Of a DNA stretch of 42,276 nt, positions 32,763 to 42,276 are shown one piece after another (the stretch's first letter is position 1; each line of letters opens with the position of its first letter). The notes beneath the pieces are model-generated. The model did not search any database and was not told the origin of the DNA. It saw only the letters and a list, made by a program, of their open reading frames with translations. This DNA is from Cudoniella acicularis (taxonomy: Eukaryota > Ascomycota > Leotiomycetes > Helotiales > Helotiaceae): contig JAAMPI010000350.1 in the NCBI GenBank assembly GCA_013054445.1, positions 1 through 42,276 on the forward strand. The letters run 5' to 3'. A program made the position numbers and the translations under genes.

Positions 32763-35436
32763 TTAGATTATCTCCAGGGGCATCTCTTTCAATCCCATAT
32801 TCAGTACTTCCCCATCCATAATTCCATGAACATACACCTCGCCCACCAACCGAACCTTCCCTTGATCAGCAAACATTCCACCTTCCACGCCAGCGACCCG
32901 AAAAATAAACGGCGTGTGCACACCACGCATAACATGAACGACATCGCCCTCTCTCGTATGAGGCGGAACCAAACCAAGAAACCCCCTTCTCGTAATACAA
33001 AATCTCCTCCCAGCAAAACAACCTCCCGCATTCGTAAACGTCGACACCGAAGCCAACTACTATCACATCTCCGGCGGAGCGGGACAAGTCACCTCTAAAG
33101 ACCTAATGGTTTGAAACATCTTGATGTGTATTTGCCACATGCTAAAATTTGTTGCTAATTCGGGTGGAGCAGGTCGCGCAGCGAGCGTTCTATCACCGAT
33201 AAGTGTTCTCCAATACGCATCATGTAATGATTGAGGTGGGTTTATGTGAGGGTAGGGATCGCGTGTTAATTGAGATTGAAACGACAGATTGTAGCTCTAG
33301 TTGTGGGCGTCCATCAACTTTTTTAATTCAGTAATGTTACATTTTCCGTCCTCGCCTCTTTGAATATCAAATATAGGTCCTAGTTGCGCAATTGTGTCGA
33401 TTTGTAGACCGGGAACAATTAGGGATGATTTGTTTTGTACACTAGGAGTTAGAGACGCTTTTCCACCTGCCTTGTAGTTGAGACCTCTTGAAAGGTTTTG
33501 ATCAGCAAAAGTGAGAACCTGGGGTGCTCGAGACCAATCTGGGACCCATGAAGGAAGATATTTCAGTTCCTTGTTGAGTTCCTGATAATAGCCCACACCT
33601 GCAAGAGCAAGCAATTTGTCAACATGGTTTTCTTCGAGGAGAGAATGGGCAGCATTCAAGAAGACTTGTTCCACAGTTGCCACATAGCTAGGAAGCATCA
33701 ACACTGTTGGTTTTCGAGAACACATGCCGTGCAGACCGAATATCTTATCTCTTGCATCCATTGCTTTGAACATTTGACAGCCAATGAGGAGATCAGATAT
33801 GGAGAGCTCCTCTCCAAGCTGGACTTTTCGTCGAAACTGATCCATCAGAATAGCCGTCTCTAAAGTCTCAGACCTTGCTTGTCTGAATTTGAAGTCCTCG
33901 GTCCACTCGAGTAGGTGAGTAAGATTGGGGTGCCGGCCAAATGTGGAAATACCCTCTATGAACATCTGCCATGGAATATCACGTTGCCCGTAAACTATTC
34001 GAAGGGACGCCGCCAAACAAACTTCTTGGACAACCCAAATGCGTTGAAACCAAGGGTTTCGTAATAGTTTCATGAGTGCGAACCATCTCGGTGTCCGTCC
34101 CTCAAAGGCAAACTTTGCGTAAAATTGTTGCTGTCGTTAAAATCGCCCAATTCACAAGGTGCAACTCTTCAAGAAGGTCAAGAGCGAGATGACATTCCAT
34201 CAAGTGTGTGAGTTTACTAGCGAAATCCGTCTCGCGAGTTTGGCATAACCACACTGTGACGACATATGCTTTCCTGTAGATATCTCCCATGAGTGAGACT
34301 TGCCGACCCTTTTCGGGATTATTCTTTTGATTGATGCAGATCGAGTCAATCCAAAGAATTCTGGGAAGCCAAAAAGAGCTTCGGCCTTGGAGCAAGTCGT
34401 ACGCGTTTGCCGTAACTCGAAGTGTGCCCCCATTTACGAATATTGTATTCTTTATTTCGGGGTTTCCCCATGTATATGACATGGCTTCAAATCGTGGAGC
34501 CTTTTTGAATGGGGTTTCAAGAAGAGTGCACTTCACTAGAGCCGAAGGATGTCTTCGATGCAGAAGGACGAGTCGAATGTTGCCTTCCTTAAGTGCCATG
34601 TACTGGTAGGGATTCGCGCTTTCTGCACCATCTTCTAGGTGCATATCGTAGAGGGTGTACCGCCAATCTTCGAATTCCCTTTGGATATTTCTGATGAGAA
34701 GATAAAGTACCTCCGATTTATAAAGATTCCAGAGGGAAGAGTTGTAGGCGTCAGATCCGGAAATATGTCTGCTCAGAGTGCGCAACAACAGGTAGTAAAC
34801 AAAGTACTCGGCAAAATTCACAAGACATGAAGACCCGGCCCGTTCTATGGGATCGCGTCTCCTATAAACCCATTCAATGCCATCGAAAAATATTTCGGAT
34901 ACCGTGGTACTTAGAATGATCCACAACATTGTAAGCACTCTGCTCGCCATTCCAGAGGTTCGGAGAACCAATTTCTGGGCAGGTTGGAGGGAGTATAGTA
35001 TGTATATAACCATGTAATGGAAGATCAAATAAGTCTGAGATGACTCGAGTCGTGAGAGTAGGTTGTTCAGTACTGTAAGTGTAAATATAAAAGAGTCACG
35101 GTGAAGGGCTAGAACACCGGCCATCCAAATACCGCAGGTGAGTGCACGATCCATAGCCTTGGCTTTGTTAGCCTTGCTGTAGCCTGTACCGAGCGGACTC
35201 GTGATGAAGTAGATGATCAGCCCTAAGGTAAGTCTCAGGTTTCGGGTGACTCCGCGAGAAATTGGGAAGCAGCAGGCATAGAGTAGCAAAGCGAAGTAGA
35301 AACGCTGCAAAAGTTTCGCCCAAAGCAAGTTCAACAGCAGCATCAAGGACGCAAGTCGTATGCTCAGCCTCGTTGACAATTGGATGTTGCATTCCATTGC
35401 GATTGAATTGATGCCTACATGGAACCGCCTTGCCAA
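32763..35436 (-). pseudogene. HET-domain protein with N-terminal multi-helix membrane region; interrupted by stop codons
   Basis: HET-domain proteins trigger incompatibility or allorecognition cell death in fungi. The first 280 or so residues contain about five or six hydrophobic segments (for example LASLMLLLNLLWAKLLQRFYF and VLTMLWIILSTTVSEIFF). The HET core follows: FEAMSYTWGNPE, RILWIDSICINQ, KGRQVSLMGDIYRKAYVVTVWL, RNPWFQRIWVVQEVCLA, ARDKIFGLHG and YLPSWVPDWS. A 43-base intron at 34155-34113 (GTGAAT to AAAG) or a one-base shift is needed before RTPRWFALMKLLRN. The frame then meets TAG at 33299-33297, yet continues directly afterwards into HDAYWRTLIGDRTLAARPAP. Further stops lie near 33070. 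They can only be removed by a 36-base GT-AG segment, and then the conserved C-terminus GRRFCITRRGFLGLVP and YVHGIMDGE follows to 32763. I read it as a recently inactivated HET gene. Confidence 0.7.
33297..33299 (-). other. In-frame TAG in the HET gene
   Basis: The frame reads LKKLMDAHN, TAG, SYNLSFQSQLTRDPYPHINPP and then the conserved AYWRTLIGD block. No splice pair removes the stop while keeping frame, so this is a simple nonsense change or a sequence error. Confidence 0.65.
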
Positions 35437-35990
35437 AAAAACAAGAAGTTGAAGGAGGTTTCGGCATAGATGAAATTACTGAGGAGACTTGAGGAAGGAG
35501 AGACGAGACTGAAGTTGCGACGACTTCGAGAATAGAGTGGTTTCACGTGATACTATCACTAACTCGTGAGAAACCTAGCCAATCAACGTACAGCATAAGA
35601 AAAGTACCTATGAGAGATCGTAATAGGTTGCTTGCCATTGCTTCCTTGAAACACACATGTTATTTCTTGTTATCCAAACACTGCCAACAGCTAATAAGGT
35701 ATCAGCAGTGCTACGAAAGTATATACTGTGCAGAGAAGGTACTCAAGTATTAACTTTGCCCTCCACAGCGGTTTCTTGCGAGGTTTAAGCGGACGTAAAT
35801 TGATGCTTAAAGGTGTGGAGGAAAAGGTTGGCAAATCGGTAGGCCATGAGACAAAACCTTGCTGAATGTGGCAACTAGGCGTTACTGTTCTTGCGTTTCT
35901 TCAGCAATCGTGTTGATTTGTAGTTCCTGCCTGTGAAGCTAAGAAACAGGTCCCACTTCAGTGTTGATGTACATTCGTATCTTACAAGTC
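35437..35990. other. Intergenic stretch
   Basis: This gap lies between two minus-strand genes. It holds the HET gene's upstream region and the 3' flank of the NDUFAF5-like gene. No gene is seen. Confidence 0.5.
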
Positions 35991-37093
35991 TCACCGAACA
36001 TCCCCACCGCCAAGAATATCCTTGATATTAATCTGCCCGCTGCCCCTCGGCAACGGTTGACCCTGATTTGGGCCTTCTTTCCAACCAATCATATATATCA
36101 TCCTAAATGTAGCTGGTATCGTGCCGTCCTCGTTTCCATGGAGCTCTCGGTAGATCCCCTCATTCGCCAATAAAACATCTCTCTGTATTGGACCAGCTTC
36201 TCGTCCCAACACTGCATTACTCTCTCCCATTGCCTGCAGGTCTTGCATCAAGGCAAAAGAATCTGGGAAGTCCACGATAATGTCATCCACATCCACGGTC
36301 AGCATTTTGAACCCGGCTTTCTGTAATAAACCACCCATGTCTCTGACATCTGCCAATGGAGACACGTGTGTTGAAACTCCTCCTCTTCGTTCTTGATCGG
36401 CAAGTTGTAAAGATGTTCGCAATTCGTAAAGAGTATCACCTCCAAACATTGCCGCGATGAAAGGAGCGTCTGGCTTCAAGACATGATTTATTTGGGCGAG
36501 TAAAGAAGGTAAGTCATTGATCCAATGCATACTCAACGAGCTCAAGACCGCATCGAATGTGTTGGCTTCGTACAGCAGCCTTTCCTCGTCGTCAAGTACC
36601 TCCCGCGTGAGGTTGATGTCTTTATTAAAAGGAAGTTCTGCGTCTCGGTATAGCATCGCACGAGAAGAATCCGCGGCTGTAAGGTGCGATATTCGACTGG
36701 TTAGAGGAGGAGAAGTCGTTTTCGATGGATCCGGATCAGGATCTGGCAGGGTAAGTGCGCGAGCTATATTGCATGAATTTGCACCAAGGTCGAGAACATG
36801 ATTGAAGTGTCGATTGATATCCTAGAGTAGTTAGCAACAAGTGCGCAATTGAGGAGGTAATTTACAAGCAATCTTTCAGAAAGTCGCATGGCCACCTCAT
36901 CCTTCAAATAATCGACCTGTCTGCTTCTTTCCACGTCTGCTGCAGCTCGTTCCTTTTGCTGGAATTTGGTATGACGATTGAAGATTTGAAGTGTTGGATT
37001 GCCTGGGGATTGAACAGCGTAACTTCGAGAAAGACATGTTCTCCGTCTAATTGCTGGTCGTGGTAGAAATGGCCGTAATGTTGCAGGCTTCAT
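35991..37093 (-). CDS. NDUFAF5-like SAM-dependent methyltransferase, mitochondrial complex I assembly factor
   Basis: Two exons, 37093-36866 and 36821-35991, with a 44-base intron (GTAAAT, branch GCTAAC, acceptor CTCTAG), give 352 residues. The Arg-rich N-terminus (LRPFLPRPAIRRRTCLSRSY) is a mitochondrial presequence. Family blocks are FNRHTKFQQKERAA, YLKDEVAMRLSERLLDI, the SAM-binding VLDLGANSCNIAR, TFDAVLSSLSMHWINDLP, MFGGDTLYELRTSLQLAD, GGVSTHVSPLADVRDMGGLL and TFRMIYMIGWKEG. In animals NDUFAF5 modifies an arginine of the complex I subunit NDUFS7 during assembly. The same role is expected in a fungus with complex I. The reading frame is open 59 codons upstream to a Met at 37270, but that extension would precede the presequence, so I use 37093. 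Confidence 0.92.
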
Positions 37094-37624
37094 AATTGCG
37101 AATGGAGCAGGGAAATGCCCATTCACAGATGTGTGAAAGAAGGACCCCGAGAAGGCTGCTGGTGACGTCCAACATTTGGACAAGGCTTGCACCAAATCAA
37201 GCTCAATCTCAACCCCTGCAAAGTTCGCAGCCACTAGTGCCCTCCCACGGACCGGCTGCTGGGCATCCATGAAGACGAGGGCCCGACTCGAGGAACATCA
37301 ACACCACAAGAGCAGCTCCCTCCTCTCTTCACTGTCCACGTCAGCAATCCCTCCGCAGACTCAGAGCAAAAGCTGGCCCCCAGCTGCAATCGCCATTCGG
37401 ATGGACTCCCGCGAGCAGGGCTAACCCTCGAAGCCTCTGCTATTCCAGCCCGTCCCGCTTTCCAGCGTCGCGCATCCTCCACACAACGATTGGCAGCTGC
37501 TATTTGTGAAGGCGACTCTCAAGGACACGATCAAATTTCAAGTGGATCGGTACGAGGAAAACGAGATCCAGGGCCTGAATATACTCAACAACTCGACAAA
37601 TTTTGAGCGCACATTCCTGCAGCG
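37094..37624. promoter_or_regulatory. Divergent promoter shared by NDUFAF5-like and AP-2 alpha genes
   Basis: Two conserved genes start 531 bases apart on opposite strands, so this gap should hold both promoters. It has no clear TATA box. Short frames here on both strands are not supported as genes. Confidence 0.55.
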
Positions 37625-40600
37625 ATGGCGTCCTCGGCGGCAGCGGGCTTTCTAAGCCGTGGGTCCTCCGGAAACAACTCGAATATGCGCGGATTGGTGC
37701 AATTTATTGCGGATTTGAGAAATGCTAGGGCACGCGAACTAGAGGAGAAGAGGATCAATAAGGAACTGGCGAATATAAGGTATGTGGTTGCTTTGGGCTG
37801 TGCATGAAAGTGGACTATGCTGACCACCTCTCAGACAGAAATTCAAAGGTATAAATCGTAAGGCGAGTGGAAGATAAACGCATTACTGATTTGGTGGAAC
37901 AGATGGGAATCTCAGTGGGTACCACAAGAAGAAATACGTTTGCAAGGTATTACTCTTAATATTTGCGCAAACACAACTGACATTCGCAGCTCCTATACAT
38001 ATACATACTTGGCTGGAATGTCGACTTTGGCCATCTCGAAGCCGTCAATCTCATATCTGCGAACAAATACTCCGAAAAGCAAATCGGGTACCTTGCTATG
38101 ACCCTTTTCCTCCACGAACAACATGAATTATTACATCTGGTAGTGAACAGCATACGGAAGGACTTGACAGATCATAATGAGCTTTTTAACTGCTTGGCTC
38201 TACATGCCATCGCAAATGTTGGAAGTAGGGAGATGGGGGAAGCTTTGAGTGGAGAGGTTCACAGACTTCTAATTTCACCGTAAGTGGAGAAAGCCGTTTT
38301 GGGGAAGCATACTGATTCGTGAAGGACGTCAAAAGCATTTGTGAAGAAGAAAGCTGCTCTCACCCTTTTACGACTTTACCGAAAACATCCAGATATTGTT
38401 CAACCACAATGGGCGGAGCGAATAATATCTCTTATGGATGATGTTGACATGGGAGTTGCGCTCTCAGTGACCTCCCTCGTTATGGCGCTTGCACAAGACA
38501 ATCCGGAGCAATACAAGGGCAGTTATGTAAAGGCCGCCTCACGAATGAAGAGAATATTGGTGGATGGAGAGTATGCGCAAGATTACCTCTATTACAAGGT
38601 CCCATGTCCTTGGATACAGGTAAAAATGCTGAGATTGTTGCAATACTTTCCGCCTTCAGGTATGTCAGGCAAATCAGGCTGTGGCACTCTTAGCTAATGT
38701 ATGCAGAGGACACTCACGTTCGAGAATTGATTCGAGAGTCACTCCAAAAGATTTTGAACCTTGCTTTGGAGATGCCAAAAAACGTTCAACAAAATAATGC
38801 GCAAAACGCTGTCCTCTTTGAAGCAATTAATTTGATTATCCACCTCGATACCGAGCAAGCGCTGATGCAGCAGATATCGACGAGGCTTGGAAAGTTCATC
38901 CAATCACGCGAGACGAATGTGCGATATCTTGGATTAGAAGCAATGACACATTTGGCTGCAAGGGCTGAGACACTGGATCCTATCAAACAACACCAGGCGA
39001 TTATTATTGGATCCTTGAAAGACCGAGATATCAGTGTGCGGAGGAAAGGTCTAGACTTGCTGTACAGCATGTGCGACCAAACTAACGCGCAGCCAATCGT
39101 TGGCGAACTTTTGCATTATCTTCAAAATGCTGATTTTGCAATTCGAGAAGAGATGGTGCTGAAGATAGCCATTTTGACAGAAAAGTACGCCACAGATATC
39201 CAGTGGTATGTCGACATATCGCTGCGGCTGATCGCAATGGCTGGAGATCATGTGAGCGATGAAGTATGGCATCGAGTCATTCAAATCGTTACCAATAATG
39301 AAGAACTTCAAGTTTACGCCGCACAAAATATTCTTCAATACGTCAAGGCTGATCACTGTCACGAGACACTCGTGAAGATTGGAGGATATATTTTAGGAGA
39401 GTTTGGCCATCTAATTGCGGAAGACAAAGGGTGCAGTCCCATTGAACAATTCTTGGCTCTGCAAGGAAAGCTACAAGGTTGCTCATCGAGCACCAGAGCC
39501 ATCATTCTCTCATCATTTATCAAATTCGTTCTTCTTTTCCCGGAAATCAAACGTCGCTTGATGATGGTTTTCCACGCTTACAGCCATGCCCTGGATTCAG
39601 AACTTCAACAAAGAGCTTGCGAATACCTTGCTCTTGCGAGTTTACCCGATGACGAATTACTTCGAAAAGTGTGTGATGAGATGCCACCTTTCCCGGAACG
39701 ACAATCTGCACTTCTATTCCGCCTGCATCAAAAACACGCCAATACCAGCGACAAACGAACGTGGGTTGTGGGAGGCAAGGATGCGAATGCCAACGAAAAA
39801 GAACTGACATTGACTAAAAATCCTGGATTGAAACGTGCCCAAAGTACGACTGGAACTCCCGTTAACGGGACAAATGGCTCGGCTACGAATGGTACGAATG
39901 GCCATGCAAAAGGAATGAACGATCTTATGGGTCTTGACATGATGAATGCCGGACCAGCAGAACCCAAAACGATGAAAGCTCCTCCGAACTTGGCTAGTGC
40001 AGCTCATTTATCACCAGACTGGGAGATTGGCTACAATAAGTTGCTCCTCAAACCGGAAGGCATACTTTACGAAGATGGACAGATTCAAATTGGAGTGCGG
40101 ACAGAATATCGTGGCCAAATGGGCTGCGTCATTTTGTACTTTTCAAATAAAGCACCAGTTGCTGTGAGCTCGTTCACAACTACATTGGATCTCGATCCCG
40201 CCGAGAAAGAGAATTTGAGTTGGGAAGTAAAGGGTCTGCCGGAAAGTACAATCAGTCAGGGTTCGCAAAGTCAACAAATGATAATGTTTACCGCCAAGAA
40301 CGTCTTCGAGAAGAGCCCAACGATCAGAATCAGTTATCTTGCTGGTGCCTTACAGGCTGTCACTTTGAAGCTACCTGTGGTACTTCACAAATTTATGGAT
40401 CCAGCAGAATTAACAGCGGAAGACTTCTTCAAACGGTGGAAGCAGATTGGTGCAGCGGAAAGAGAAGTGCAACGAATGTTTGGTGTGAAAGGTGGGAGGG
40501 ATGCTGATCGGGAGATAAACGAATCATTCATACGGAAAACAGTGGAGGGTTTCAAATGGGGAGTTCTTGATGGCGTTGATCAAACCAAAAAGAATTTTGT

Positions 40601-40891
40601 TGGTGCTAGTGTATTGCATATTGGTGAAGGAAGAAAAATTGGATGTTTGATGAGACTGGAGCCGAACTATGAAAAACAGGTAAGCTTTTTTTTTCTTGGC
40701 TCGGAAACAATGCTAATCAATTGCAGATGATGCGTCTAAGTATTCGAGCGACAGAAGAAGTCGTTCTCTCAATTTTGATGAAGCTTATGGAGGAGAAACT
40801 CGCACTTGGTATTTCGACGCAGCCAGAAGTGATACTACCTCCAACGAGGAGGGAGATTTCAGATACATTTGGGAATATTCTTGTCTCATGA
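37625..40891 (+). CDS. APL3: AP-2 adaptor complex subunit alpha (alpha-adaptin)
   Basis: Seven exons: 37625-37779, 37835-37848 (14 bases), 37903-37946, 37990-38279, 38325-38659, 38707-40679 and 40727-40891, giving 991 residues in an intact frame with GT-AG introns of 43-55 bases. Alpha-adaptin is the large subunit of the AP-2 clathrin adaptor at the plasma membrane and binds PIP2 and endocytic cargo. Hallmarks are [23 protein letters not shown], then (spliced) [22 protein letters not shown] with the basic lipid-binding patch, [15 protein letters not shown], and a long HEAT/ARM-type trunk ([27 protein letters not shown]). The hinge is Asn/Gly/Thr-rich (about residues 640-690). The C-terminal appendage has an immunoglobulin-like half ([13 protein letters not shown]) and a platform half ([19 protein letters not shown]). 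The length matches fungal orthologues. Confidence 0.95.
37835..37848 (+). other. 14-base microexon of the AP-2 alpha gene
   Basis: ACAGAAATTCAAAG lies between CTCTCAG and GTATAA. It is required to encode RQKFKD in the conserved N-terminal lipid-binding segment and keeps the frame (one plus twelve plus one bases). Confidence 0.8.
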
Positions 40892-41628
40892 GTTGGGGTT
40901 AAAATGGATTGATGATTAATTCTGGGTTTTGAGGGAATTCTAGGGATGGTTACCATTATGGTCATAGTACATAGCTGCATTTCAATGGAGTCAATGATAG
41001 CGCCTGGAACTCGTTACGCCCTTTGAGCACACCACTTGGTCCCACTTTTGAGTAAGTCTTCCGATATCGCCACGAAATGCAAAGGACACTAACAATTAGA
41101 GTTAGATTCTTGGCACGACTGCATATTATTGTCTCGTGAACATGACTCTTCGGCACACCTTCCACAACATCTCATTCGCTTGAAGCCTTATCCGCGACGG
41201 AAAAGCAGACTTTCCCAGGATTTCTATAACACCTTCAAAGCCCGATTTCCACAATTCCCTTCATTTCTTTGACTTATTCTTGTATAACTTCAGTAGTTTG
41301 CATAATTATTTTGGAGCTAGGCTCCGTTTTCGGTGTGCATCTTACATGATCAGTCACGTCGGTTTTCTTTCCCCTCACGTACTTCAATGGATGATTCCCC
41401 TCTTAGCCAGCAAGTAAAGTGCGCACATGGAGCTCACTTCATTCAGATGAAAATTATCTGAACCAATTGCTTTTGCTTTGTACACGAACAATTGCTATAC
41501 TCGTTTATTTGTTATCGATTAACGCCAACTAGCTTGTATCTACTTATCTAATGAGCCATCACTGTCACGATTTTCCACCCTAGCATACATCTCACACCTC
41601 CCTCCTCATACACTTTCATTTCACGAAA
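40892..41628. other. Intergenic stretch
   Basis: The gap lies between two plus-strand genes: the 3' flank of AP-2 alpha, then the transporter's promoter. The sequence is moderately A/T-rich. A C/T-rich tract at 41578-41626 directly precedes the transporter start codon, as is common in fungal core promoters. No gene is seen. Confidence 0.5.
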
Positions 41629-42276
41629 ATGGGCCTCACCCGCGCCCCCGAAGACCGCCCCACACCCCCCGAAGTCTACAACATCCGCATCTACGTCCTC
41701 ACCTTCCTCGCCTGCATGGGCAGCTGGATGTTCGGCTACAACAACGGCGTCATAGGCGGCGTGCTCGTCCTCCCTTCTTTCATCTCCTCCTTTAACCTCC
41801 CTCCCGAAGGAACAACTGGTTACGCTAATGCTACTGCGAATGTGGTTTCTTTGCTGCAGATTGGGGGGTTGGTAGGGAGTATGGGGACTTTTCCTCTGTT
41901 AAAGCTTGGTGGGAGGAGAATTAGTTTGGGTGTTGCGGGTGCCGTTTATTTTGTGGGTGCCGTGGTGCAGGTGAGTTCCCAGGTTGGAGGAGAGTAGATG
42001 GGTCATGCGTGTGCTGATGGATGTTGGGGAAGACGTTTTGTAGAGGGAATCTGGACGCCATGTATATCGGGCGACTCATCAGCGGTTTAGGAACCGGAAG
42101 CGTCACGGTCGTTGTTCCGCTGGTTTGCTGTTCCCTTTCCTTTCCCCCTTTACTTACCCAAAATTCTGCTAACGATCATCAAAATAGTATATAGCAGAGT
42201 AAACAACCTATCTCTTTCCTTCTTTCTTTCTTTCCTCCTCCCCCTCCTCCACCCATTCTTCAGTCGCAGTCGCGAG
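41629..42276 (+). CDS. MFS sugar transporter, 5' part only (cut by window edge)
   Basis: Exons 41629-41993, 42044-42122, 42188-42198 (11 bases), and a fourth probably starting at 42264 and leaving the window. Spliced blocks are YVLTFLACMGSWMFGYNNGVIGGVL (helix 1), LLQIGGLVGSM, LGGRRISLGVAGAVYFVGAVVQ, then GNLDAMYIGRLISGLGTGSV and VPLYIAE. These match the sugar-porter family (hexose, pentose or quinate transporters), with the G-R-R loop 2-3 motif and the PLYIAE end of helix 4. It would sit in the plasma membrane as a proton-coupled or facilitated sugar carrier. The first donor (GTAGAT) is chosen because it alone keeps frame. The exact substrate cannot be told from this fragment. Codons in the first exon are strikingly C-rich at third positions. 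Confidence 0.85.
42211..42251 (+). repeat. Pyrimidine-rich CTTT microsatellite inside an intron
   Basis: Several CTTT units followed by CCTCC runs form a long polypyrimidine tract just before the likely acceptor TTCAG at 42263. It probably helps define the 3' splice site after the preceding 11-base exon. Confidence 0.6.

Noticed and set aside
1..42276. CRISPR arrays, bacterial operons or rRNA genes
   Set aside because: None were seen. The introns and gene families are fungal, and no regularly spaced repeats or rRNA-like blocks are present.

Overview
The window looks like nuclear DNA of a filamentous ascomycete (Pezizomycotina). Protein-coding genes carry many short GT-AG introns of about 43 to 86 bases with CTAAC/CTGAC-like branch sites. 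The gene families are typical of that group: a highly reducing polyketide synthase, a PTH11/SAT4-type membrane protein, a HET-domain protein and MFS transporters. Membership of the Leotiomycetes is only a guess. All exon boundaries below were worked out by eye from splice signals, reading frame and family similarity.

Layout. 1-4.7 kb: an unrecognised basic protein with two CxxC pairs, and a DNAJC28-like (DUF1992) protein, both on minus. 5.5-22.5 kb: an accessory block resembling a secondary-metabolite cluster. It holds a paraoxonase/lactonase-like protein (minus), a huge highly reducing PKS with a C-terminal carnitine-acyltransferase domain (minus), a seven-helix SAT4/rhodopsin-type membrane protein (minus) and a 14-helix MFS exporter (plus). 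22.5-24.5 kb: gene-free AT-rich DNA with a diverged repeat pair that looks RIP-mutated. 24.5-26.0 kb: a secreted protein made of two beta-trefoil units joined by a Ser/Ala linker. 26.0-27.8 kb: gene-free, with another old repeat pair. 27.8-35.4 kb: a membrane-anchored double-psi beta-barrel protein, followed by a decay zone with a carboxylesterase pseudogene, a sugar-binding-domain remnant with a stop codon, and a HET-domain gene with stop codons and an unusual multi-helix N-terminus. 36.0-42.3 kb: conserved housekeeping genes (NDUFAF5-like complex I assembly methyltransferase, AP-2 alpha adaptin), then the 5' part of an MFS sugar transporter cut by the window edge.

How the genes may work together (inference). 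The PKS would build a methylated reduced chain and hand it to its own carnitine-acyltransferase-type domain for release as an ester. The neighbouring lactonase-like enzyme could hydrolyse a lactone or ester product, and the MFS protein could export it. However, the PKS sequence has two single-base frame breaks at five-base homopolymers and has lost the middle of its dehydratase domain. Either the pathway is decaying or altered, or part of this is sequence error. The most informative points are the PKS-cAT architecture with a gutted DH domain, the multi-lesion carboxylesterase next to a damaged HET gene, several microexons of 8-14 nt, and a triple TGCRTGTTGG motif upstream of the exporter.
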